A DNA stretch of 64,000 nucleotides. Origin: Apostichopus japonicus. Lineage: Eukaryota; Echinodermata; Holothuroidea; Aspidochirotida; Stichopodidae. Location of the stretch: positions 11,372,111 to 11,436,110 of the forward strand of contig NC_092576.1 in the NCBI RefSeq assembly GCF_037975245.1. Direction: 5' to 3'. Below the pieces are notes generated by a model. It searched no databases, had not been told where the DNA came from, and was given only the letters and a program-made list of their open reading frames with translations. Positions within the stretch are counted from its first letter, which is position 1. The number at the start of each line of letters is the position of its first letter. Shown here piece after piece: positions 35,350 to 46,105 of the stretch. The position numbers were made by a program, and so were the translations under genes.

Positions 35350-38300
35350 ATGAAGTAAACACATCAACAAAATAAACACAAGTGTGGGCAGTACTTTAGG
35401 GATATCATAAAATAGTTATTACAAAATAAACACAAGTGTGGGTCGTACTTTAGAGTTATCATAAAATAGTTATTACAAAATAAACACAAATGTGGGCAGT
35501 ACTTTAGAGATATCATAAAATAGTTATTACAAAATACACACAAGTGTGGGCAGCACTTTAGAGATATCATAAAATAGTTATTACAAAATACACACAAGTG
35601 TGGGCAGTACTTTAGAGATATCATAAAATAGTTAATACAAAATAAACACAATTGTGGGCAGTACTTTAGAGATATCGTAAAATAGTTATCACAAAATAAA
35701 CACAAGTGTGGGCAGTACTTTAGAGATATCATAAAATAGTTATTACAAAATAAACACAAGTGTGGGCAGTACTTTAGAGATATCATAAAATAGTTAATAG
35801 AAAATAAACACAATTGTGGGCAGTACTTTAGAGATATCATAAAATAGTTATTACAAAATAAACACAAGTGTGGGCAGTACTTTAGAGATATCATAAAATA
35901 GTTATTACAAAATACACACAAGTGTGGGCAGTACTTTAGAGATATCATAAAATAGTTAATACAAAATAAACACAAGTGTGGGCAGTACTTTAGAGATATC
36001 ATAAAATAGTTATCACAAAATACACACAAGTGTGGGCAGTACTTTAGAGATATCATAAAATAGTTATCACAAAATAAACACAAGTGTGGGCAGTACTTTA
36101 GAGATATCATAAAATAGTTATTACAAAATAAACACAATTGTGGGCAGTACTTTAGAGATATCATAAAATAGTTATTACAAAATAAACACAAGTGTGGGCA
36201 GTACTTTAGAGATATCATAAAATAGTTATTACAAAATACACACAAGTGTGGGCAGTACTTTAGAGATATCATAAAATAGTTAATACAAAATAAACACAAG
36301 TGTGGGCAGTACTTTAGAGATATCATAAAATAGTTATCACAAAATACACACAAGTGTGGGCAGTACTTTAGAGATATCATAAAATAGTTATTACAAAATA
36401 AACACAAGTGTGGGCAGTACTTTAGAGATATCATAAAATAGTTATTACAAAATAAACACAAGTGTGGGCAGTACTTTAGAGATATCATAAAATAGTTAAT
36501 ACAAAATAAACACAATTGTGGGCAGTACTTTAGAGATATCATAAAATAGTTATCACAAAATAAACACAAGTGTGGGCAGTACTTTAGAGATATCATAAAA
36601 TAGTTATTACAAAATAAACACAAGTGTGGGCAGTACTTTAGAGATATCATAAAATAGTTATTACAAAATACACACAAGTGTGGGCAGCACTTTAGAGATA
36701 TCATAAAATAGTTATTACAAAATACACACAAGTGTGGGCAGTACTTTAGAGATATCATAAAATAGTTAATACAAAATAAACACAATTGTGGGCAGTACTT
36801 TAGAGATATCATAAAATAGTTATCACAAAATAAACACAAGTGTGGGCAGTACTTTAGAGATATAATAAAATAGTTATTACAAAATAAACACAAGTGTGGG
36901 CAGCACTTTAGAGATATCATAAAATAGTTATTACAAAATAAACACAAGTGTGGGCAGTACTTTAGAGATATCATAAAATAGTTAATACAAAATAAACACA
37001 ATTGTGGGCAGTACTTTAGAGATATCATAAAATAGTTATCACAAAATAAACACAAGTGTGGGCAGTACTTTAGAGATATCATAAAATAGTTATGACAAAA
37101 TAAACACAAGTGTGGGCAGTACTTTAGACATATCATAAAATAGTTAATAGAAAATAAACACAATTGTGGGCAGTACTTTAGAGATATCATAAAATAGTAA
37201 TTACAAAATAAACACAAGTGTGGGCAGTACTTTAGAGATATCATAAAATAGTTATTACAAAATAAACACAAGTGTGGGCAGTACTTTAGAGATATCATAA
37301 AATAGTTAATACAAAATACACACAAGTGTGGGCAGTACTTTAGAGATATCATAAAATAGTTATTACAAAATACACACAAGTGTGGGCAGTACTTTAGAGA
37401 TATCATAAAATAGTTAATACAAAATAAACACAATTGTGGGCAGTACTTTAGAGATATCATAAAATAGTTATCACAAAATAAACACAAGTGTGGGCAGTAC
37501 TTTAGAGATATCATAAAATAGTTAATACAAAATACACACAAGTGTGGGCAGTACTTTAGAGATATCATAAAATAGTTATTACAAAATAAACACAAGTGTG
37601 GGCAGTACTTTAGAGATATCATAAAATAGTTATTACAAAATAAACACAAGTGTGGGCAGTACTTTAGAGATATCATAAAATAGTTAATACAAAATAAACA
37701 CAAGTGTGGGCAGTACTTTAGAGATATCATAAAATAGTTATCACAAAATACACACAAGTGTGGGCAGTACTTTAGAGATATCATAAAATAGTTATTACAA
37801 AATAAACACAAGTGTGGGCAGTACTTTAGAGATATCATAAAATAGTTATTACAAAATACACACAAGTGTGGGCAGTACTTTAGAGATATCATAAAATAGT
37901 TAATACAAAATAAACACAATTGTGGGCAGTACTTTAGAGATATCATAAAATAGTTATCACAAAATAAACACAAGTGTGGGCAGTACTTTAGAGATATCAT
38001 AAAATAGTTATTACAAAATAAACACAAGTGTGGGCAGCACTTTAGAGATATCATAAAATAGTTATTACAAAATAAACACAAGTGTGGGCAGCACTTTAGA
38101 GATATCATAAAATAGTTATCACAAAATACACACAAGTGTGGGCAGCACTTTAGAGATATCATAAAATAGTTATTACAAAATACACACAAGTGTGGGCAGT
38201 ACTTTAGAGATATCATAAAATAGTTAATACAAAATAAACACAATTGTGGGCAGTACTTTAGAGATATCATAAAATAGTTATTACAAAATAAACACAAGTG

Positions 38301-38396
38301 TGGGCAGTACTTTAGAGATATCATAAAATAGTTATTACAAAATAAACACAAGTGTGGGCAGTACTTTAGAGATATCATAAAATAGTTATTACAAAA
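35350..38396. repeat. 54-bp satellite array, about 57 units, with higher-order patterning
   Basis: Unit AAATAAACACAAGTGTGGGC, AGTACTTTAGAGATATCATA, AAATAGTTATTACA (54 bases). Variable positions are TAAACA/TACACA, AAGTG/AATTG, AGTAC/AGCAC and TTATTAC/TTATCAC/TTAATAC. The variants recur in an order with a period of about four to five units, and AATTG follows TTAATAC or TTAATAG in nearly every case. The minus-strand frame stays open for 1019 codons only because 54 is a multiple of three. Sequence left of the array (35297-35365) recurs to its right, split by a SINE. Confidence 0.95.
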
Positions 38397-38437
38397 TATA
38401 GTATCTTTATAGTAAGCTGACATTTGTGACTAAAAAA

Positions 38438-38822
38438 CACAAAAAAGTTGAAGGTTTACAGTCTTGTATGAGGCTAATGCCTCCTCACACGACTTTACAA
38501 CTTAACCCCTGGTCATTGGTAACTTGTCACACCCACACACCAAAGTGTGCACAGTTCAATCAATCTCTCCTGGGGCACCACAGTGCACCACAACCACGTG
38601 TCCCCCGGGGGACTTCCCATAGGGTGCAGCCACAAACCGGCGCACGCAACTATATTTACAAGTTACCTCGCAGGTCCCCATTTATACACCTGGGTGAAGA
38701 GAGGCAATGGAGATAAAGCGCCTTGCCCAAGGACACAACGCAATGATCTGGCCAGGGCTCGAACCTGTAATCCTTAGATCACAAGTCCACTGCCTTAACC
38801 ACTTGACCACAACGCCCTCCCG
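38438..38822 (-). mobile_element. tRNA-headed SINE (family 2), antisense, nearly complete
   Basis: On the minus strand it begins GGGAGGGCGTTGTGGTCAAG, with A box TGGTCAAGTGGTTAAGGC and B box GGTTCGAGCCC. The body reads CCTTGGGCAAGGCGCTTTAT, TGCCTCTCTTCACCCAGG. It has inserted into the right flank of the 54-bp array: GTGACTAAAAA precedes it and ACAAATATAAATGAAGTAAA follows, and these two are contiguous in the left flank (35325-35360). Confidence 0.88.
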
Positions 38823-38884
38823 TAAAACAAAACAAATATAAATGAAGTAAACACATAAAAAAAAATAGAATATGAGTAGAATAG

Positions 38885-39250
38885 AAAAAAAATATATATA
38901 TATTTTATATACGCATATATTTATATATATATATATTATATATTATATTATATTATATTATATTATATTATATTATATTATATTATATTATATTATATTA
39001 TATTATATTATATTTATATTTATATATATATTTATATATATATTTATATATATATTTATATATTTATATAAATATATATATATATATTTATATTTATATT
39101 TATATATATTTATATATTTATATTTATATATATTTATATATATATTTATATATATATATTATATTATATTATATTATATTATATTATTATATTATATTTA
39201 TATATATATATTTATATTTATATATATATATTTTATATACGCATATATTT
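38885..39250. repeat. TATTA pentamer and TATATTTA compound microsatellite
   Basis: (TATTA)n at about 38937-39012 and again near 39160-39195, separated by TATATTTATA units. The flanks TATTTTATATACGCATATAT occur on both sides (38900 and 39228), so the whole tract may be an internal duplication. Confidence 0.93.
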
Positions 39251-39526
39251 TACAAGAATCACTAAATACAATGTTTGAGGTAATTATATTCATAAAAAAG
39301 TTTTCTTTAACAAAAAGTAAAGTTATTCTCATATACCAACGTATAATAAATTAGGCTGAAATCACAACGAAAGCAAAGGTCATAACTTGCATAATCTACC
39401 CCCCCCCCCATTTCATCTCTTGAATTATATTTACAGTAATATTAATTTAAACCGCGTGCCTTAAATAATGCCCTTTTCCGTTCACGTGAGTTATTATTCT
39501 TATGTTATTTATATTCTTGCTTGCAG

Positions 39527-39619
39527 ATCTCCAAAACCGTTGAAGTGAAACAAGTATTGGGATTTTTTTCTTTAACTTTCAAAAAACTCCGTGACTGTGG
39601 GAGGTAATATCTGTACAAT
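39527..39619 (+). other. Probable 5' UTR exon of the fucosyltransferase gene
   Basis: An intron-end-like tract TATTCTTGCTTGCAG ends at 39526, 93 bases before the start codon. This suggests that the start codon lies in the second or later exon and that upstream exons are non-coding. No upstream donor was identified. Confidence 0.5.
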
Positions 39620-40933
39620 ATGTCGGGTGAAAACAGAAGGAAGCGATTTGTCTACATATTAGTGATAAGTGTAGTCATTACAGCCATGGTCTGGCTACAC
39701 GGTACATCAACGCACGAGTTTGTTTTTCCAGATAAATTCCTTACTTTCAAAGAACAGAATAATCGGAATTTATCCCTCGTAAAATCCATCGAGAAATCCG
39801 TCGTAGATATTCACTTTCCCGAGAAGTCGAGATATGATTTTGTTGCTTTCAAGGAAAAACCCGGATGGCATTTCGTCCACTTTCCTTGTCATTATACATG
39901 TAAGAAAGACGGAGCTCCGGTCACTGTCCGTTTCACTACGAACGCTTCCGATGTAGCTGGGGCCGACGCGGTGTTTTTTACTACTGGACCAATGGAACTT
40001 GAAGAATGGGAAGCCTTACACCGCTATCGTAGTCCTGGACAAATATGGATATTTGCAACACAGGAGCCTGCTGCTATAGTACCAGACTATTTGCCGCCAA
40101 AAGTCTACAGATACGATACATATAATTGGTCTTTCACCTTCCATTCAACGTCTGACATACACGGTGCTTATGGCTGGTACACTCCTTACGATAAAGTAAA
40201 GTCGGATACCAAAAGTACTAATTGGTATAAAAAGAAACCCAAGTTTGCCTCATGGGTATCGTCACTCCACTGTGGAGGATTAGGCTGGGACAGAACAAAA
40301 TTTGTTGAAGATCTTGGAGAATTTATTCCTATTGACATGTACGGAGCGTGTGGGAACTTAACCATGCGGAGGAATACAAAAATTGCCAAAGGTATCTTTA
40401 TGGGATACAAATTTCATCTTAGTTTAGAAAATAGCTGTTGTAGCGAGTATTTGACAGAAAAGGTATGGAATGCCCTACAGAACTGGGAGTCTGTTCCTAT
40501 AGTACTAGGTGGAACCAGGGAGGAATATAGTAGATTAATGCCACCTCATTCTTATATACACGCAGACGACTTTGATTCCATTGAAGACCTTGCTAGATAT
40601 ATTAATAAAGTAGGCGGCAACGAAACTTTATATAACGCGTATTTTGATTGGAGGAGAAAAGGAAAAGTACAACAGCAGGGGTTCAATTATCGATTTCCAT
40701 TCTATCAAGAAGGAGTTTGCAAAATTGTTCATGATTTCGAAAAAATGGCAAAACATCCTATGCGTAAATCTTTTGATCCATACGGGGCCAATTGGTTTGG
40801 GAGTTGCTACCGCTGTGGAACCCACAACTGGATTCAAGAATATAATATTTGGTGGCGACGTAACATGTTCCGTAAATTGTGGGAAGACAACAGAACACTT
40901 ATTTGGCTTGATGGAGTTAAGACTGCACATTGA
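39620..40933 (+). CDS. Alpha-1,3-fucosyltransferase, GT10 family
   Basis: Transfers fucose from GDP-fucose to GlcNAc on N-glycans or lactosamine-type glycans in the Golgi. One uninterrupted frame of 437 codons; the start lies just before a type II signal-anchor: a basic MSGENRRKR, then a hydrophobic stretch at about residues 10-26. The lumenal stem and GT10 N-terminal region (about 60-200) contain DAVFFTTGPMEL and IWIFATQEPA. The catalytic C-terminal region includes ASWVSS..C at about 210-218, YGACGN at 241-246 and the GT10 hallmark YKFHLSLENSCCSEYLTEKVW at 263-283, followed by SVPIVLGG (291-298), then SYIHADDF (311-318) and YFDWRRKG. Sequons are at N108, N169, N246, N334 and N424. It resembles FUT9-type enzymes most, with a Cys- and Trp-rich C-terminal extension (from about 365: SCYRCG, NIWWRRN). 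The long intronless coding region is common in this family. Acceptor specificity cannot be told from sequence. Confidence 0.95.
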   Translation: MSGENRRKRFVYILVISVVITAMVWLHGTSTHEFVFPDKFLTFKEQNNRNLSLVKSIEKSVVDIHFPEKSRYDFVAFKEKPGWHFVHFPCHYTCKKDGAPVTVRFTTNASDVAGADAVFFTTGPMELEEWEALHRYRSPGQIWIFATQEPAAIVPDYLPPKVYRYDTYNWSFTFHSTSDIHGAYGWYTPYDKVKSDTKSTNWYKKKPKFASWVSSLHCGGLGWDRTKFVEDLGEFIPIDMYGACGNLTMRRNTKIAKGIFMGYKFHLSLENSCCSEYLTEKVWNALQNWESVPIVLGGTREEYSRLMPPHSYIHADDFDSIEDLARYINKVGGNETLYNAYFDWRRKGKVQQQGFNYRFPFYQEGVCKIVHDFEKMAKHPMRKSFDPYGANWFGSCYRCGTHNWIQEYNIWWRRNMFRKLWEDNRTLIWLDGVKTAH

Positions 40934-41310
40934 CCGAAATACAAATCTCACGACACTGTAGTTCAAAATGTAACTTGTATATAGTTTCATAACTTTACAT
41001 GATCAGCAAAATGAAAATTGATCATTAACCATTTTAAATATAATATCTTTTGGATGAGGATAGTTGAAGTACTATTTTTTGTCCGGATTGTAAAATTGTT
41101 TTTAAATAGTCTAAATGCTGGCAGGCAGCTTCAATTTTAATTGGCAGGAGACATGGGCCGTTCCTGAATTGCATTGCAAAGCATATGGATAGAGACAGTA
41201 TGCAAGATAAATTAACTGGCGTTTACGTTAAGATATACTGGCTTTTCATAGCCTTGGGGTATCACGTGTAGCGTATAGGGTTGGTGGATTGAATGACTGT
41301 TGTTTCATAT

Positions 41311-41316
41311 AATAAA
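41311..41316 (+). terminator. AATAAA polyadenylation signal of the fucosyltransferase gene
   Basis: AATAAA 378 bases after the TGA, in the sequence TCATATAATAAAACTTTGG. It is the first canonical hexamer after the stop that I found; use is inferred. Confidence 0.5.
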
Positions 41317-41339
41317 ACTTTGGTTGAAGTTTACTTTGA

Positions 41340-41455
41340 ATTACTCAGCTAACTTCAAACCGTCGGCATCTTCTCTGAACTCAGGTTTAATTATTCAGCT
41401 AGCTTCAAACCGTCGGCATCTTTTCTGAACTCGGGATAAATATGGAAATATGAAT
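41340..41455. repeat. 54-bp tandem duplication
   Basis: TTCAAACCGTCGGCATCTTC and TCTGAACTC occur twice, each preceded by ATTMCTCAGCTAGC-like sequence. Confidence 0.75.
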
Positions 41456-42660
41456 TGCGATGCCGCGCATGGATTAGCCCCTATAGTCGGACGTACATTT
41501 CGGACAGTTTGTTGATCCATATCTCAATGGCTATATATAGGAGATAAGTTTTCATTTGGGTTTTATGGAACATCTACCTTGTACTATTCTTATATGGTCT
41601 TTCATTCCTTGTCCATCCAAATAAACTACAAAAATACTCAAAAAACCTCCCTGTGACGGACGTACCCAGAGAAAGTGATATTTTTCAGATCGTAGTTTTC
41701 TTTTAAAAATATCTTTGAATTGGATGGGATACAATTAAAACTTTTATACATGTTATGAAGAAGACTCTAAACTACCCATATCAGTAAGCAAGCAGTTGCA
41801 ACCTTTATCACTTCCCTGCAATATTTTCAAATATTACTTTGTGACGGACGTACAATTTTTATTGTGACGGACGTACACTTGTGAAATTGTATAGTAAATG
41901 TACGAAATGTACAAAAGCACTACTAGATATGCCGAAATTTTCAATTTTGACAGGGCTTCACCCAGAGTTGCCATTGTTGACAGCTGTACACAATAATGCT
42001 GCATTTAACTGTGCATAATAGAACAACTTAGGTAACAGTAATAGTGAAACGAAGGTATACCCTCTCGCAAAATGCCATTCCATTGGAAATATATATTTCA
42101 CTTTAAGTTGTATGCAAACATCACTTGAAATAATAATGGTATGCTCATTCAAAATTGTGTCTGCATCATTTCAAACAATACAGAATATAGACCCCTATAG
42201 GGTGTTGACGTTCTCTCGTGGGTCAGAACGATGGGTCTTTATTAAAATTAGGATGATATGAACACCAAAACCATTTTTCTTTCACTTTCTGTTATTTTAC
42301 TTGACCATTGTTTTATGTTAAAATACATGTACTGCAAGCTTCTATATGTATGATATGACAGCACTTTTCAGCAAACAAAGATATTTTTTCAATTGACTAA
42401 TACACAACTTAATCTGCCTGAACCCAATGTTTTCTGTTAAACATTAGCTACATATTATAAATATCCTTAGCTTTAGCTTCCATATGATTCCATACATGTA
42501 ATGATTCAACTTTTTTTTTTTTTAATTTTTGGTTGAAAAGGTTTCACTAGTTTATAAGGAACTGCCCCATGTTTTGATGGCAGGATGTTGGTTTATGCAA
42601 TTATTTTAGAGCCAACACATAGATGAATTTAAACAAACATATAACGAGGCCAGCTACTTT
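41456..42660. other. Non-coding stretch with recurring TGTGACGGACGTAC
   Basis: TGTGACGGACGTAC occurs at about 41651, 41840 and 41862 (a related CGGACGTACATTTCGGAC at 41490). No genes or element ends were recognised. The recurrence suggests one decayed repeat family. Confidence 0.4.
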
Positions 42661-42719
42661 TTAGAATCAATCAATATGTATATATTTGAGTCTAAACTTC
42701 TTCTTTTTTTTCCGAGATG

Positions 42720-42815
42720 GAAATGTTGAATGTTGAAATATGTTGAAAAATGTTGAATATGAAATATGTTGATATATGTTGAAAAATGTTGAAAAATGTT
42801 GAAATATGTAATGTA
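42720..42815. repeat. TGTTGAAAWA minisatellite
   Basis: About nine units of 10-16 bases containing TGTTGAAAWA/TGTTGAATA. Confidence 0.85.
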
Positions 42816-42859
42816 TATGACCCACGTAAATGTTTCCCAAATATGCATGTTTTCTACTC

Positions 42860-44450
42860 TTCCAAAATTCTACTTGCCAAATTCAGGCAGGTGATAATGG
42901 AAAATGATTATTGAAATTATATCATTCTAGAACTTTTCATAGATAGAAATGAGTGAACATATATATATTTACGAAATAACTGACTGTACTGGAGTTCGTA
43001 TACTAGCCTATACATTTGTTATTTGTTATCGTTTGTATAGCAATGAAGAGTAAGCATGGGATTTGCTCGGTGCCAATTGCGAGTGCGGAGGGTAAATGTT
43101 GGATAAACGCGTTGGATGAGTTATGTACGTAGGGGTAAAGGTGGGCGGTTGGTGGAGTGAGTGAGGGGAAGGGGGAGGGGCGAGGGAAAGGTAGAGAGAA
43201 ACTTTACCAATATCACCATGGACGTATAATATGCCGCCGTCTCTTTCGACATATATCATTGTTTTGTAATGCTAAATAAATAACACAGGATGTCATTGCT
43301 ATTCCGCATTTGTGTGAGACTATCGTTGTAAGGTTTATTGTCACAATTTGCTAAATAAGGGACCACATTTGGATTTTGGTACAAAATTTAAGGAAATGAA
43401 ACAAAGGAAAGCAAAAACAAAGAATGAAAATGGAACTAAAATCAGCTAGTCAATGACCTGCGCTGATGGAATAAATTACAGGCAGAATAAGCAATGTCCT
43501 GAAAAATGATTGATCAATGCTCAGTCATTCAGCCTCCACCCCCGCCCCGCCCTGCCCCGCGCGCCCCGCCCCGCTCTGCCCCGCCCGCCCCCCCCCCGTC
43601 CACAATTCAATTGGATGCCTTGCATTCGTCATTACCACTCTATGTGCCGCCACTGACTACTGAAAACGTAACCTGGTTTAACGCCAATGGCCGTATTTGG
43701 AAGGTACGGATGATGTAAAGAGACAACAGTATTTTTTATAACCAAAAAAAAAAAAAAAAAAACAGCGTTGAGCTCTATACTAGCGCCATCGGTGTTCATG
43801 AAGTTTTAATATTTTCTTTAATTGTATTACGTTGTGTGCGGCTACAACACTGTAGATGAGCTTTATTTAGTGTTAAGGCATTAATTATTGTTGGCCAATA
43901 AGAAACAATTAAATTGTCACGGGGTCTACAAGAACTTGTAAAATCATACATTTGAAAAAGCCACATAGGTGACATAATATTACAAATAAATTAACACTCC
44001 CCAACCTCAGTCACACCCTCCAACCTCAACCCCACCCCTTTCCTCACCTCCACCCCCCCCCCCCCGAAAAATAACAATAAAGTAGTAACTACTTTCAATG
44101 AAATATACTTAATACGGTATTTACTTGTTAGAGCAATAATTGAGATTGCAACAGCAAAACTCTCTGTCGATCATTTTAATACATTGGCTGAGAATGTTTG
44201 TTTTTGCGGGGATTGGGGGGGGGGTGGGGTAGGGGTTGGCAACATTTTTACAACTTCACGATGCAGTGTTCAAGCCTTGGCATTGACGTAATGTCACTGA
44301 GTTCTGCTTATCATTCATTGTATTACTTCTGCAAGTCAACGGGCTTACATTCTGATCAACAATGAAAAGCTAACGGTGTTGGAATGTCAGCTGGGTAACA
44401 GGTTTATTTAAGTAAAGAACTTGGGCACGGAAGAAAAACCTTCTGATAGG
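42860..44450. other. Non-coding stretch with G/C-rich simple tracts
   Basis: Contains a CCCCG/CCCGC-rich tract at 43535-43605, an A-run at 43743-43762, a C-rich stretch near 44045 and a G-run near 44215. No gene was recognised. Confidence 0.5.
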
Positions 44451-44455
44451 TTCTT

Positions 44456-44880
44456 AACCCCAACGCCATTGTGTAGAGACTGTGTTATTATCGTCAGGTA
44501 TGTATCGCGGTTCCCCTAGAAGGGGAACGTAATGATACTTTGAAAGAAAGTCACCTAGGAAAGAATCTGGTCACAAAAAATAAAAACAACGACCCTCCTG
44601 AACCGCTCTCAACCCCAGCCCCCTTCCCTCGAGATTGTGACTGTATGATAATCGTCAGGTGTGTATAACGATTCTCCTGAAGGGGAACATAATGCTACAC
44701 ATGATACTTAAGAAAGCAACCAGGAAAGAACCTGGCCACAAAAACCAAACCATGAACCGCCTGATCCGCTCTCAACCCCATTCCCATTGCAACGGTATAC
44801 TTAACTGTGCGATCATCTTAAGGTTTGTATTGCGACTCCATTAGAAGGAGAACATTAATGCTAGACATGATCTTAACCAA
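44456..44880. repeat. About 162-bp tandem repeat, 2.4-2.6 units
   Basis: Units align at TCGTCAGGTATGTAT (44491), TCGTCAGGTGTGTAT (44652) and the diverged TCTTAAGGTTTGTAT (44816). Each has AGAAGGGGAAC-like, GGAAAGAAYCTGG and CCGCTCTCAACCCC blocks. Confidence 0.82.
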
Positions 44881-45438
44881 AATCGGTACAGGTTATGACC
44901 AACACGCAATGTGCTCTAACAGAGTGTTAATAGGCGTGTTATATGTTGAGTGCTCTACTCAATCCATAGCCACCTTGAATTCAAACTGAACAATCAAATC
45001 AATGTACAACTAAACGTGGTAAGGTCCCTGTCATATTCACAATATGGTTTATTTTGCAGACGTGTTCGACCCAACAAAATTGCCATGTTATTTATAATAA
45101 CAAAAAATCATATTGTTTTTGTTTGTTTGTTTGAAAAACAATCAAATACTGTGTTGGGTGGTACATAATGCAAATATGATTTACATGTTGCACTGCCCTT
45201 AGAAGTTTTTGCCTCGCCTCGCCTCTTCTTTTCAATTCTCTTTCACCGCCTCTGAAGGTTTTAACAAATAGAAGCCAACACTTCTCTCCTACACCCCAAT
45301 CCCCCCCCCCCCCCTTAGAATTTGAAGAAAAAAAAATTAAACAGTGTTTTATTTTCTTCTATATTTTCATAATTCTTACCACAATTTTCGTGCATGCATG
45401 ATACGTTAACTCGCCTGATCGTGATATGACCTTATTAA

Positions 45439-45796
45439 AGGGTGTGAAGAATGGCGCACAAAGAAACGTCTCATGCCTGTAATTTCACCTAGTTTGGAAT
45501 GAGGTGTAACAGAAGTGTTAGACACCACCGTCGATCCCAGAAAATACACACACAGCTTGCTACCATCGGTAATTAGACACTAGTGTACAGTCAATACATA
45601 TACAGCTACGGTCAATACCCACAACACAGTGTACATAGCAGCGTGGACATCTCAGGTCTAGATAAAATATAACAAGGTATCACGTTTCATTACTTTCTGC
45701 ATTTTGTAGCGAGAAGAAGAAAACGTCATTTGTAAGCAACGTAAATTTAGCTTTTTGAGAGCGCGGCACGCGGTTTGGGGCGAGTCTTCAATGCCT
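45439..45796 (+). mobile_element. TTAA-flanked MITE, 358 bp (copy 2, intact)
   Basis: TTAA at 45435-45438 and 45797-45800. Ends AGGGTGTGAAGA and the complement of AGGCATTGAAGACTCG. Same family as 27933-28291 (opposite orientation), 47655-47834 and 56021-56110. It lies about 300 bases upstream of the CD225 gene 2 start codon. Confidence 0.87.
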
Positions 45797-46105
45797 TTAA
45801 GCTAATTTATGACTCATCGGATCGTCATAGATGGCAACGAAATAAAAACACCCAAAACACAACAAATGGCCGCATAAGAAGAATAGCGACTTGCATGGTT
45901 CATCTCACAAACACAGGACCGATATATTTACTTTTCGTCTCTCATGCATGACAGATATCGGCATTGATTTTGTCACTGTTGGATTATACATGCTAGTTTG
46001 TATATAGGGTCTCATATATACTTATTAATAACAGTGTGTATCGTTTGTTAATGACGGATATTTTCTGGCCATGTTCCTCTTGCTATCTTGGAATAACTTG
46101 ACACA

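Noticed and set aside
35364-38423. 1019-codon minus-strand open frame of an 18-residue Cys-rich repeat
   Set aside because: The frame is open only because the 54-bp satellite unit is a multiple of three without a stop in that phase. There is no start context, domain or codon bias, and variants fall without regard to codon position.
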